Made by a program: the position numbers and the translations under genes | Part shown: in pieces, positions 8,840 through 17,634 of the stretch | Layout: each line of letters starts with the position of its first letter | How positions within the stretch are numbered: the first letter of the stretch is position 1 | Assembly: GCA_946479285.1 (NCBI GenBank) | Contig: CAMLFH010000012.1 | Span: 1 to 64,000 of the forward strand | Length of the DNA stretch: 64,000 nucleotides | Source of the DNA: an uncultured Flavobacteriales bacterium | GTDB lineage: Bacteria > Bacteroidota > Bacteroidia > Flavobacteriales > Crocinitomicaceae | Direction of reading: 5' to 3' | Notes under the pieces: generated by a model | What the model was told of the DNA's origin: nothing | Databases searched by the model: none | What the model saw: the letters and a program-made list of their open reading frames with translations, nothing else

Positions 8840-10169
8840 TACGAAGTTTTTTTCGTCGTTTAGGATAGAAAATACCGAATACCTTGTAATACAACTCTGT
8901 TAACGGTTCGATGTACTTCACCATGAATACGAACACTGTTATAAAGAACGCGGAAATCGCTGCTGCCTGCCATGGGTTAAACTGACGGTGATACCACGGC
9001 TCAGGATCAAGTCCTATGCCAATAATTCCTGCATAGAGAATAATTACGTGAACAATGTAAACCGGGAACGTAGTTTGTCCCATTTTCAGGAACAATGGAG
9101 CCTTGATATTAAAGTTTGCATCAACCAGCATCAGAGTTCCCAATAATATGGCAACCTGCCCCAGTCTTGCGAAACCGGTAGTGTTGTTCTCAAAACAGCC
9201 ATATCCGCCAAGCCAGTTCGTTAACTGATCAATTTCATGGAAAAGCGTTTGTCCTGCAATGTTGAAGATTAATCCGATTACAATGAATGTTACTCCAAAC
9301 CACCAAATGCGCACATTCCGCTCGTAGTGCCTGATGATCGCTCCGATCATTCCACCCATCAATACATAGCCCGAATAACGAACGAAGCTGAAGTCGGAGA
9401 ATTCTCCGTACATCATATTTTGCACAAACTTAGGCGCACCCTGCGGAATGAAATAGTGTGGATCTTTGATCGTTTTGATTCCTTCTGAAACACCATAAAG
9501 TTTGATGTGTTCTTTCATGTAACCGTAGATGACGAAAATAATCAGCGCAGCTACCAGGTAATAGAGGTAAAGCGGGCCTTTTCTGATGATCTTGAAAATT
9601 CCATAGACCAGTAAAAGGAAGAAAATCCCGAATCCGATGGATTGCAATACATGGAATGCCTGGAACCAGCTGAAATGATAGGTAAAAATATATGCTTTCG
9701 ATCCCCAGGCTGTTGGTGCAAAAGGAACTAGGACATCGTGAAACCAGGAACCGATCAGATCCAGGAAATTGGCATTTTTCAATTTTCCATAAGCTTCCCA
9801 GCCGTATCCGGTATCGCGGAAAAATGTAATGAAATCAAATTGGATGAAATACCCCCAGAAAAGGAGCATTCTTACCCGGCCAAATCCTTTTTTGACACGC
9901 TCGTTCCCAAGAAAAGGTTCACTGGTATTTTTACTGAGAAGGTAAACAAATACAACTCCTGTTACAGCAAAGAAAAGCGGAGATGTAAGTCCGTGCAGGT
10001 TGTGCCAGAAACTAAAGAGCCAATTGTTGTCATCGCGGTATTTGTCAGCAAGCGCCGAACCCGTGAAATGACCTTCAAGCATCATCAAAATGGCTATCGA
10101 ACGAGCCATGTCTATAAACTTCAATCTTGGACGGGCCGCTAGTGGCAACTCACCATTTTCTACTGTCAT
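8832..10169 (-). CDS. Membrane acyltransferase, DUF1624/HGSNAT-like
   Basis: 445 residues with about ten hydrophobic segments. Near the N-terminus RLKFIDMARSIAILMMLEGHF matches the family opening in which an invariant basic/Asp and a histidine (here within EGHFTG) lie at the first membrane segment, as in heparan-alpha-glucosaminide acetyltransferase relatives and bacterial DUF1624 proteins. Reaction is probably transfer of an acetyl group across the membrane to a sugar. The C-terminus ends in a basic cytoplasmic tail. It is the first gene of a two-gene unit with the SGNH hydrolase and has its own recognisable promoter upstream (10186-10216). Confidence 0.75.
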   Translation of the reverse strand: MTVENGELPLAARPRLKFIDMARSIAILMMLEGHFTGSALADKYRDDNNWLFSFWHNLHGLTSPLFFAVTGVVFVYLLSKNTSEPFLGNERVKKGFGRVRMLLFWGYFIQFDFITFFRDTGYGWEAYGKLKNANFLDLIGSWFHDVLVPFAPTAWGSKAYIFTYHFSWFQAFHVLQSIGFGIFFLLLVYGIFKIIRKGPLYLYYLVAALIIFVIYGYMKEHIKLYGVSEGIKTIKDPHYFIPQGAPKFVQNMMYGEFSDFSFVRYSGYVLMGGMIGAIIRHYERNVRIWWFGVTFIVIGLIFNIAGQTLFHEIDQLTNWLGGYGCFENNTTGFARLGQVAILLGTLMLVDANFNIKAPLFLKMGQTTFPVYIVHVIILYAGIIGIGLDPEPWYHRQFNPWQAAAISAFFITVFVFMVKYIEPLTELYYKVFGIFYPKRRKKLRNE

Positions 10170-10185
10170 AGTTTGGATTTACGAG

Positions 10186-10216
10186 CAAAGATACATTTTA
10201 TAACTATTCAATTCAA
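10186..10216 (-). promoter_or_regulatory. Bacteroidetes-type promoter of the acyltransferase-hydrolase unit
   Basis: On the minus strand TTG (10214-10216), 20-base spacer, TATCTTTG (10186-10193). The leader to the ATG at 10169 would be only about 10 bases. Confidence 0.7.
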
Positions 10217-10223
10217 GCTTTTG

Positions 10224-12467
10224 CTATTTAGGGGTCTCTCCCAGAAGCATCAAACGAATAGGTGAGGTGTAGCCCTCAAAGTAAATAAGAATCGGGAAGG
10301 AAAAAATCCCGTCCGGAAGTTTTTGAGCTGTGGTGGCTTTCACCAATAGATTCCCTTTTGATGGAATGGAATTGTTGAATGTGAAATTAACCAGGTCGCC
10401 TTCCGTTTTGATAGCGCTTATTTTCAGGCTTTTTTCGTGATTGTTGTGAATGGAGAATTGAAAAGCAGTTTCCCCCTGTTGAATTTTACCAAGTGTAATT
10501 ACATTGGGAACACAATCAACGAAGAAGAAAATAGAATCGGTTTCCAGGTAACTCACGCTTTGGATTTCAATTTTTCGTTCTCTGGCAGCTGCCCTGGAGA
10601 AAACGGAGTTCTTCACATCATTCACGTTGTCACTGGTAATTTGGTTTGCAGTGTATTCCCCGTAGGGAACACCAACCAATTCCAATTTCCCGCCGTTTGG
10701 TGAATTTCCATCCAGATACGGAGCAAAAACACCGTTGTCATACCCTCTCAGGTAATTTCCAAGCGACATAATCCGGCGTTGAGTCAAAGCCACGTTGTAT
10801 TCTGTTTTTGCCAATGGAGAAGCAAAACCGCGGATATTCAAACGAATCTGAAAACCTTTTTGCAATTCTTCCAGCAAAAGACCTTGGAACAAAACCAGGT
10901 CTTTCACTCCTTGTTCTACAAATTCAAGGAAAAAGCTCTCGATATCTTCTTCTGCCTCCACAATCTTTTCTCCACTCAATCCTTTCGAATATTCTTTCCG
11001 GTATTCGGGAAGCATGGCAATGTAATCGTTGTAACTGCTGATGTAATTGACTTTGGTGGTCGTTTCTCGGGAACGCGGATCCGGAATATCGTTGTGGAAG
11101 TAAAGCGTAACCGGAAGTCGTTTGTTCAATTCTGCCAGTGTTTCTTTTTTCGTTTCCGGTACAATGATTCGCGGATGTTTGTAGCCAAAAATATCACTGC
11201 AGCAAGTTGGGTTCTTTACATATTGAACTCCGAGTCTGTTACTGGAAATGTACATACTGTCGCGATCTTCGAAATAGTAAATGTCATTTGCCGCACTATT
11301 GATCGGTAAACCTAAGTTTTGCGGAGCTTCCCAGCGGCCGTTCTTTAATTCGATGTAAAAGGCATCGTATCCGCCAAAACCGTCAAACCAGGAAGAAGAA
11401 AAGTATAACCGTTTTTTCTCCGCATTATAGAACGGGCTGATATCATTGTCTAAAGAATTAGCCGCATTTAAAGCTCTTACTTTCGAGAATTGATTTCCAT
11501 TGTTTTTGATTACGGAGTAATAAAGGTCCATTCCGCCTTTTCCGTCTTCGCGATTGGAGGAAAAGATCAGCCATTCTTCGTTTTCAATGACAGCAATGGC
11601 CGGAGTGGTATTGTTTGTCCCGGGTTCATTGATGATTTCTCCCAACGGATTGGGATTCGACCATTTTCCGTTTTGATAGGAGGAAACCCAGATCTGGCAG
11701 TTGAATTGATTTTCATCACCGCTGCAATTGCTGTAGTAGAACCTTTTTCCGTCGGGTGAAAAACAGCCGTTCCCGGTATTCGCTTCTGCGTTGTTCAATG
11801 TTTCCAGTAATCCCGGATTTACTTCTTTCAAACTGTCTTTCCACGCGGTGAAATAAAGTCGGTTTTTGTAATTGTCGTCGAGCATTTCTTCGCCCGTATT
11901 TTCTTTCTTACTGCGCATGGAAGAAAGCACAAACTGTCCTTGTGAAATGGTGTGCCCAAATTCTGAATTGACAGTATTCAAACCTGTCGGGAGTTCAATG
12001 TTTTCCAGGTCGGAAGTGTCTTTCAAAGCTGCCTGCGCCCACAAACACGACTCCAGTTCGCGTTTCGATTTCAGGTAATTGTAGGTTCTTTTATCCTTGG
12101 AATATTTCTTTTTAGCCCGCTTAAATAATTCGATTGCTTCTGCATAATGTCCGTTTTGTTTTTCCATCAACGCCCATTGCAGCAAACTGGCAGGATAAAT
12201 GGCAGTTTCTTCTTTTTCATATACTTTTTGATAGTAATAACTTGCTTTGCGGTAATCTTTGTAAGCTCTGAGTGTTTCGGCATATTTCCACAAAATGCTT
12301 ACCGTATTGGAATCCATTTCCATGGCCTTCTCGTAATACTGAAGTGCATAAATGTAATCTCCTTTTGCATATTGCTCATCTGCAAAATCTAGGTATTTAC
12401 CCAACATGTTTTGTCCATATCCGGTAAATGAAACAAGGGCAAGAAGGATTAAATATAATCTGGGCAT
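10224..12467 (-). CDS. OmpA-family protein with TPR, PD40-like beta-propeller and DUF1573-like tail (PorE/SprF-partner type)
   Basis: 747 residues. Order: signal peptide ending near residue 18 (GYG-Q), TPR helices about 20-130 (ALQYYEKAMEMD), a PD40/WD40-like propeller about 190-440 (GCFSPDGKRFYYSN, EWLIFSSNREDGKGGMDLYYS), an OmpA-like peptidoglycan-binding region from about 547 (RGFASPLAKTEYNVALTQRR), and a C-terminal region from about 651 (VITLGKIQQGETAFQFSIHNN) that looks like a DUF1573/ASPM-type Ig domain. It is the standard partner of PorP/SprF proteins and probably links the T9SS-associated outer-membrane barrel to peptidoglycan. Start chosen at the ATG at 12467, which overlaps the porP/sprF-like gene by 19 bases; a longer reading would bury the signal peptide. 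Confidence 0.85.
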   Translation of the reverse strand: MPRLYLILLALVSFTGYGQNMLGKYLDFADEQYAKGDYIYALQYYEKAMEMDSNTVSILWKYAETLRAYKDYRKASYYYQKVYEKEETAIYPASLLQWALMEKQNGHYAEAIELFKRAKKKYSKDKRTYNYLKSKRELESCLWAQAALKDTSDLENIELPTGLNTVNSEFGHTISQGQFVLSSMRSKKENTGEEMLDDNYKNRLYFTAWKDSLKEVNPGLLETLNNAEANTGNGCFSPDGKRFYYSNCSGDENQFNCQIWVSSYQNGKWSNPNPLGEIINEPGTNNTTPAIAVIENEEWLIFSSNREDGKGGMDLYYSVIKNNGNQFSKVRALNAANSLDNDISPFYNAEKKRLYFSSSWFDGFGGYDAFYIELKNGRWEAPQNLGLPINSAANDIYYFEDRDSMYISSNRLGVQYVKNPTCCSDIFGYKHPRIIVPETKKETLAELNKRLPVTLYFHNDIPDPRSRETTTKVNYISSYNDYIAMLPEYRKEYSKGLSGEKIVEAEEDIESFFLEFVEQGVKDLVLFQGLLLEELQKGFQIRLNIRGFASPLAKTEYNVALTQRRIMSLGNYLRGYDNGVFAPYLDGNSPNGGKLELVGVPYGEYTANQITSDNVNDVKNSVFSRAAARERKIEIQSVSYLETDSIFFFVDCVPNVITLGKIQQGETAFQFSIHNNHEKSLKISAIKTEGDLVNFTFNNSIPSKGNLLVKATTAQKLPDGIFSFPILIYFEGYTSPIRLMLLGETPK

Positions 12468-13459
12468 ATGCGGTGAATAACTTTTTTGGGTTTGAAACGC
12501 GTGAGAATGTATTCGACAGAAATCTCTAGTCCGCCGCGGGCTGTACTGGCAGGAATTAATTTGGAAATGTTGGTGTCGTAACTTGCCGCAACCGACCAGT
12601 TTTGCATGGCTAACCCCAGTCGTACCACAACAGCATCTTTGGAACGGAACCACAATCCACCATCCACCGCGCGATAAGTTCCCAATTTGTTGATCAGTGT
12701 GAAGCGGACCTGCGATCCAATGATCAATTCGCGGTATTTTCCCTGGAGATTAAACCCGATTCCCGGAATGATTGCCAATTGTTTGTTGAGTGCATGATCC
12801 AATTGCGAGAAAAGACTAATGCGAATATCCCTGGGAACTTTTGCCCCATAGAATCCCTGGTTCGGACGATTCAGGTTGTGTCCGCTGATCCCTGTTTTTA
12901 CTGAATTGTTTTTTCCGTAGTAATAGGCATGAATAATTCCTGCGCCGCTTGTGAGATTGGCACGACTGTCGTTTTGATATGCTTCATTTGTTGGTAAACT
13001 GGGATCAAAAACAAGCCCGTTGAATTGATTGTCGAAGTAGAATTTATCCATATTCACCCGGCGGTAATTTAGTCCCACGTGAATCCCAACACTCAGCGTT
13101 TGGCTCGAATCGGAAGTCAGTTTAAGATTTTTAGCAACGCTTCCCAGGAATTCAAATGTTTGGTAGAATCCATCGCCCACATTATCGTGAAAGAGCAGCG
13201 CCCCGAAGTTGATCCCTTTTTGTTTCCATTTCATGTCTCCGGCAAGGGCAAAAGTCTGAAAAGGAACAGTGACGCTCCTCCATTGATCCTTGTAGTTTCC
13301 TGTGAGACGAATATCTCCTGCAAAAAGTCCGGTATTTGCGGGATTTTGGTAAATGGGTTGTCTGTTCAAATGAGAGAAATGAATATCCTGGGCAAACAGC
13401 CGGGAAGTTCCAACTGTTATAAAAAGTCCGATAAGTAGGTAATAGCTCCCTTTTCTCAT
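12449..13459 (-). CDS. PorP/SprF family type IX secretion-associated outer-membrane protein
   Basis: 336 residues with a signal peptide (1-23, LFA-Q). The mature N-terminus QDIHFSHLNRQPIYQNPANTGLF is the PorP/SprF signature, followed by GNYKDQWRSV and a barrel of strands. In this family the protein anchors large T9SS adhesins with type B C-terminal domains (as SprF does for SprB). No adhesin gene is adjacent here. It overlaps the OmpA-type gene and is the first gene of the pair. TATATTTG at 13465-13472 (minus strand) lies only six bases before the ATG, so the messenger may be nearly leaderless. Confidence 0.92.
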   Translation of the reverse strand: MRKGSYYLLIGLFITVGTSRLFAQDIHFSHLNRQPIYQNPANTGLFAGDIRLTGNYKDQWRSVTVPFQTFALAGDMKWKQKGINFGALLFHDNVGDGFYQTFEFLGSVAKNLKLTSDSSQTLSVGIHVGLNYRRVNMDKFYFDNQFNGLVFDPSLPTNEAYQNDSRANLTSGAGIIHAYYYGKNNSVKTGISGHNLNRPNQGFYGAKVPRDIRISLFSQLDHALNKQLAIIPGIGFNLQGKYRELIIGSQVRFTLINKLGTYRAVDGGLWFRSKDAVVVRLGLAMQNWSVAASYDTNISKLIPASTARGGLEISVEYILTRFKPKKVIHRICPDYI

Positions 13460-13464
13460 TGAAT

Positions 13465-13472
13465 CAAATATA
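13465..13472 (-). promoter_or_regulatory. Possible -7 box of the porP/sprF-like gene
   Basis: TATATTTG on the minus strand matches TAnnTTTG; no TTG at the usual 19-20 spacing. If used, transcription would begin close to the ATG at 13459. Confidence 0.4.
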
Positions 13473-13546
13473 CAATAAAATCAATCAGCACTGTACTTCA
13501 ATCAAACAAGAATAACACCTGGAATAAATTGGGTATTTTCGCTTTT

Positions 13547-13942
13547 ATGAAGCATTTCTTTTTTTTAATCATCGGTTCCGTCCTTCTGCTTTGTTCGTTC
13601 AAAAGTGACGGACTTATTGAAAGAGTTTATCCCGAATTATTAGGAGACTATGAATTTTATAAATCGGTTGCAGACAGATCGGTTTCTTATGCCAAAGACG
13701 GGAAAGATATTTTCGGGGTTACGATCAATAAAAAAGATCAAATCTTGTTTTACAGGAACAAAAAGAAGGAGCGTAAGTTGAGTTTTACAGAGACCAAGTT
13801 ACCTTTTTTGGATGACGAGAATCACGTGCTTTTCGGAACGAAGAATACTTACGAACCACTTTTTTATCGGGGAGATACGATAGTGATCCAGAGTTACCCG
13901 ATTGAATACCAGGATAATTATTTTATTAAGAAGAAGCCTTAG
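13547..13942 (+). CDS. Small secreted protein of unknown function
   Basis: 131 residues from the ATG at 13547. Residues 1-20 are a hydrophobic signal (MKHFFFLIIGSVLLLCSF); the cysteine at 16 lies in LLLCS and is not a clear lipobox. The mature part is charged (KKDQILFYRNKKKERKL) with no motif I recognise. It is a single gene, convergent with the adaptor-like lipoprotein gene. The frame can be opened six codons earlier at a TTG, but the ATG gives a proper signal peptide. Confidence 0.6.
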   Translation: MKHFFFLIIGSVLLLCSFKSDGLIERVYPELLGDYEFYKSVADRSVSYAKDGKDIFGVTINKKDQILFYRNKKKERKLSFTETKLPFLDDENHVLFGTKNTYEPLFYRGDTIVIQSYPIEYQDNYFIKKKP

Positions 13943-13944
13943 AG

Positions 13945-13963
13945 AATTACGAATTCGGAATTA
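13945..13963. repeat. Short EcoRI-type palindromic repeat
   Basis: AATTACGAATTCGGAATTA lies between two convergent genes. The same words recur at 25778-25810 and 25882-25912, so it is a small dispersed repeat. Confidence 0.5.
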
Positions 13964-14920
13964 TTTTTGGATTGTCAATGAAGATTTTTCGCTGTAGATT
14001 ACGTAATTACCATTCTGATAATATACCGGCTGAAGATCTTTCTCTCCAACAACAGCTGCCTTTTTATTTTTCCGCACAAATTCTTTTGGTACGCGGAATG
14101 CATTTTGGTCTTGATTGATAATCAAATATTTCGGGCATATTTTAGGGTCAAGTCTTTGGTTGAGAGTTAAAGAATAGGTAACTCTTCCGGCAGAGGTCCG
14201 AATTATTTTAATTGCATCAACCGGTATTCGGATAGACAAGTTGCTTTTGATCTGCTTTAAAATGGATTGAGTCAATGGAAAAATAGCTTCGGCTCTTACT
14301 TTGACTTTTTTTGGATGATAGGAAATTAAAGTTTCCCCCTTTTTGACATACTCATCCGTATGAGCATTTGCTGTTATCATAAAACCATCTTCCGGACTCA
14401 ACTGAAAGTAATTCTGTACCGCTGCTTCCTTTTTTTGGATTGCCAGGTATTTCTCTCCGATTTTTGCCTCTTCGATAACGCCGGCTTCCTCTTTGTATTC
14501 AAGAGTTGGAAAAGCGGGTGTTATTTTATCAGGAGTAAGTTTATTGGCGAAATCCCGCCATTTCTTTTCGATGGGTTTTAAAGATGGGGAGAATGTATTG
14601 ATCACGTTGGTCAAATCTTCTTTTAACGCTTCTTTTTCGCCGCTTAATTCCACAAAGGCATCGTAATCATCAAATTGAACGAGCAAACTGTTTTTTTTGA
14701 ATTCGGGACGTTCTACCAGTCGTTCCAATTTCCCGGTGCGCTTTGCACGAATTGTTTTTTCCGGAATACTGAAAGTTAGAAACACGGTATCGCGCTGTTG
14801 TTTTCCTGAAAGTGTAATCGTTTTTTGGGAAGCGTCATTCACATTTTTTTCAGGGGCATCGGAACACGAAGCCTGAATGGATAGGAGGGATAAAAAGACA
14901 ACAAACGGGATTATTTTCAT
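13961..14920 (-). CDS. Lipoprotein resembling a periplasmic efflux adaptor (HlyD/RND type)
   Basis: 319 residues from the ATG at 14920; lipobox IQASC with C19. TVFLTFSIPEKTIRAKRTGKLERLV and later DGFMITANAHTDEYVKKGETLISYHPKKVKVRAEA resemble the two half lipoyl motifs of membrane-fusion proteins, separated by a helical stretch (about 90-180), and a C-terminal beta domain with RVPKEFVRK followed by GNYVIYSEK. An inner-membrane pump or TolC gene is not adjacent. The similarity is by pattern only, so adaptor function is a moderate inference. It could also be a stand-alone periplasmic protein with a lipoyl-like fold. Confidence 0.55.
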   Translation of the reverse strand: MKIIPFVVFLSLLSIQASCSDAPEKNVNDASQKTITLSGKQQRDTVFLTFSIPEKTIRAKRTGKLERLVERPEFKKNSLLVQFDDYDAFVELSGEKEALKEDLTNVINTFSPSLKPIEKKWRDFANKLTPDKITPAFPTLEYKEEAGVIEEAKIGEKYLAIQKKEAAVQNYFQLSPEDGFMITANAHTDEYVKKGETLISYHPKKVKVRAEAIFPLTQSILKQIKSNLSIRIPVDAIKIIRTSAGRVTYSLTLNQRLDPKICPKYLIINQDQNAFRVPKEFVRKNKKAAVVGEKDLQPVYYQNGNYVIYSEKSSLTIQK

Positions 14921-15082
14921 ACTGCGCTTTTCATAAATGTACAACCAAAAACCGAAAAGGTTGAGCGAAATGTGAAAACTTGGACAAATAATGTTAATAA
15001 CTTAGTTAACATTTAAATAACATGCTCTAAAAATAACGAGGTCTTCCCACCTAAATTTGTAAGTAACGAATAATGCAGGCCT

Positions 15083-15625
15083 ATGCTAGGGACACTATTA
15101 AAAAAAAGATTATCGGACACGCAGTTAGCGAATGTTTTCCTGAACGGGATCTTCGAAATCGTTGATAATGGTTTTGTTGAGGTTGCAGATCTGATCAACG
15201 AAGATTTAGCCTTTGTTACTTCTCCTTCTATTCCGGTTGAGCGTAACGGACAATTTACTATGATTGTGGTAGTTGCAAATATTTCATCGTTGGAAACAAC
15301 TTTTGAAACAGTTCAGGCAAATAGAATTGAAAAGATCATTTTTGAGCAAATGGGCTCATTGATGGGAGTAACTGCAGTTGATGCAGAGGCAAAAGTGAGG
15401 GAATACCAGAAATTTATGCAGCGTATCAACCATCCTTCCAAGAATATGGTTTATGCGATGTCTAAAGCAGTATTCCAAAAATACGACCTGAATGATTTCC
15501 AGGATGAGTATTTCAAGCGCCTGCAATCTCCTAATCCCTTATTCCTGAAACGAATGGATCAGATCATGATCAACTTCCTCTGGGATTGGGATTCATTCTT
15601 TAAGAAGTATAAAATTGATGAATAA
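15083..15625 (+). CDS. Conserved hypothetical cytoplasmic protein
   Basis: 180 residues, no signal peptide or membrane segment. The N-terminus MLGTLLKKRLSDTQLANVFLNGIFEIVDNGF and a C-terminus rich in aromatic and acidic residues (FLWDWDSFFKKYKIDE) suggest a small alpha/beta protein. I do not recognise the family. TAAATTTG at 15052-15059 matches a -7 box and a good terminator follows, so it is probably a monocistronic, expressed gene. Confidence 0.65.
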   Translation: MLGTLLKKRLSDTQLANVFLNGIFEIVDNGFVEVADLINEDLAFVTSPSIPVERNGQFTMIVVVANISSLETTFETVQANRIEKIIFEQMGSLMGVTAVDAEAKVREYQKFMQRINHPSKNMVYAMSKAVFQKYDLNDFQDEYFKRLQSPNPLFLKRMDQIMINFLWDWDSFFKKYKIDE

Positions 15626-15628
15626 TTG

Positions 15629-15656
15629 AAATCCTGACCGAAGCGTCAGGATTTTT
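15629..15656 (+). terminator. Rho-independent terminator
   Basis: AATCCTGAC (15630-15638) pairs with GTCAGGATT (15645-15653) around CGAAGC and is followed by T's. Confidence 0.85.
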
Positions 15657-15708
15657 TGTTTCTAATGCTTAAATTGCAAGTCACATAGATTCGGATAAAA
15701 CGGAAGTG

Positions 15709-17613
15709 ATGAATAAACTGCAAATTAAGACCCTCGAAGAATATCACGAAAAATACGCTGAAAGTGTTTCCAATCCGGAAGCGTTTTGGGAAAACGTGGC
15801 CAATGAATTCCAATGGATCAAAAAATGGGACAAAACCCTTGAATGGAACTTCACGGAACCGGATGTTCAATGGTTTCAGGGAGGAAAGCTCAATATCACT
15901 CAAAACATGTTGGATAGACATGTGTCTGTTCGTGGAGATAAGCAGGCCCTGATCTGGGAACCAAATGATCCGCAGGAAAAATCACGCAGTTACACTTATT
16001 CCGAATTGCTGGAAGAAGTATGTGTATTTGCCAATGCATTGAAAGCGCAGGGAGTCAGCAAAGGAGACCGGGTATGCATTTACATGCCGATGATCCCGGA
16101 ACTGACCATAGCAGTGATTGCATGTGCGCGGATCGGGGCAATTCATTCGGTGGTTTTTGCCGGGTTTTCTGCCAATGCACTTGCGGACAGGGTGGAAGAT
16201 GCCCAGGCAAAATTAGTGATCACCGCAGACGGGTTGAATCGTGGGGCTAAGCAAATTCCGCTAAAACGAGTGGTTGACGAAGCGTTGGAACAGGTGAAAT
16301 GTGTTGAAAAAGTCATTGTATTTGATTGTTTGGGCTGGAAACCTTCCATGGAAGCCGGAAGGGATCTTTGGTGGAATGAAGTGGTGGCAGGACAATCCAA
16401 AACCTGTGAGCCGGAAGCGATGGATTCGGAAGATCCGCTTTTTATTCTCTACACTTCCGGTTCTACCGGAAAACCCAAAGGAGTGGTACACACTTGCGGC
16501 GGGTACATGGTTTATACGGCTTATTCGTTTCTAAATGTATATCAATACGAAGAAACCGATGTGTTTTGGTGCACGGCTGATGTTGGCTGGATTACCGGTC
16601 ATTCCTACATCGTTTACGGTCCGCTGTTATGCGGGGCAAGCACCATTATGTTTGAAGGAATTCCGACTTACCCGGATGCCGGACGTTTTTGGCAGGTAAT
16701 CGATAAATATGGTGTGAACCAGTTTTTGACAGCGCCAACTGCTATTCGTTCTTTGATGGCTTTTGGTGAAGACCATGTGCTTTCTTACAGCCTGGATTCT
16801 TTGAAAATTATTGGAACGGTAGGTGAACCGATCAACGAAGAAGCCTGGAATTGGTATCATACGCATGTCGGGAAAGGCCGATGCCCGGTAGTTGACAATT
16901 GGTGGCAGACCGAAACGGGAGGAATTATGATTTCAGGGATCGGAAACATTTCTCCGCAGAAACCAACTTTTGCAGGTTATCCTTTGCCAGGAATTCAGCC
17001 GGTACTTTTGAACCAGGAAGGAAAAGAAATTGAAGGCGCTGATGAAGAAGGCTATTTGTGCATCAAATTCCCGTGGCCGTCTATTTTGAGAACCACCTAC
17101 GGCGATCACGAACGCTGCCGTGTCAATTATTTCTCCCATTACGACGGATATTATTTCACAGGAGATGGCGCCAAACGAGATGAGAACGGTATGTACCGCA
17201 TTATCGGGCGGGTGGATGATGTGATCAATGTTTCGGGACACCGGTTTGGCACGGCTGAAATTGAGAATGCAATCAATAAGAACAAATTGGTGATTGAATC
17301 GGCTGTTGTGGGTTATCCACATCCGCTGAAAGGTCAGTCGATATACGCATTTGTGGTTTGTGAGCACGAAATTCCTGAAGAGAAGCAAAATCAGGCCAGG
17401 GCAGAGATTATTGAGTCTGTTGTGGCGGAAATCGGGAAGATTGCTATTCCGGAAAAGATCCAGTTTGTTTCCGGTTTACCCAAGACGCGTTCCGGGAAGA
17501 TCATGCGCCGCATTTTGCGCAAAATTGCAGAAGGGGATGTGAAGAACTTAGGCGATACTTCTACGCTTCTAGATCCGTTCGTGGTGGATGAGATTGTGGA
17601 GAAAGCGTTGTGA
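15709..17613 (+). CDS. acs: Acetyl-CoA synthetase (AMP-forming)
   Basis: 634 residues, the usual Acs length. The AMP-binding P-loop is YTSGSTGKPKG (248-258), WWQTETGG and GDGAKRDENGMYRIIGRVDD are the later A-motifs, and the C-terminal lysine for acyl-adenylate formation is K597 in TRSGKIMRR, the site controlled by acetylation in known Acs. N-terminal WFQGGKLNITQNMLDRH is Acs-specific. It makes acetyl-CoA from acetate, ATP and CoA in the cytoplasm. ATG at 15709 is preferred over the GTG one codon earlier. The gene stands alone. Confidence 0.97.
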   Translation: MNKLQIKTLEEYHEKYAESVSNPEAFWENVANEFQWIKKWDKTLEWNFTEPDVQWFQGGKLNITQNMLDRHVSVRGDKQALIWEPNDPQEKSRSYTYSELLEEVCVFANALKAQGVSKGDRVCIYMPMIPELTIAVIACARIGAIHSVVFAGFSANALADRVEDAQAKLVITADGLNRGAKQIPLKRVVDEALEQVKCVEKVIVFDCLGWKPSMEAGRDLWWNEVVAGQSKTCEPEAMDSEDPLFILYTSGSTGKPKGVVHTCGGYMVYTAYSFLNVYQYEETDVFWCTADVGWITGHSYIVYGPLLCGASTIMFEGIPTYPDAGRFWQVIDKYGVNQFLTAPTAIRSLMAFGEDHVLSYSLDSLKIIGTVGEPINEEAWNWYHTHVGKGRCPVVDNWWQTETGGIMISGIGNISPQKPTFAGYPLPGIQPVLLNQEGKEIEGADEEGYLCIKFPWPSILRTTYGDHERCRVNYFSHYDGYYFTGDGAKRDENGMYRIIGRVDDVINVSGHRFGTAEIENAINKNKLVIESAVVGYPHPLKGQSIYAFVVCEHEIPEEKQNQARAEIIESVVAEIGKIAIPEKIQFVSGLPKTRSGKIMRRILRKIAEGDVKNLGDTSTLLDPFVVDEIVEKAL

Positions 17614-17634
17614 TTCCGAATTCCTAATTTGTAG

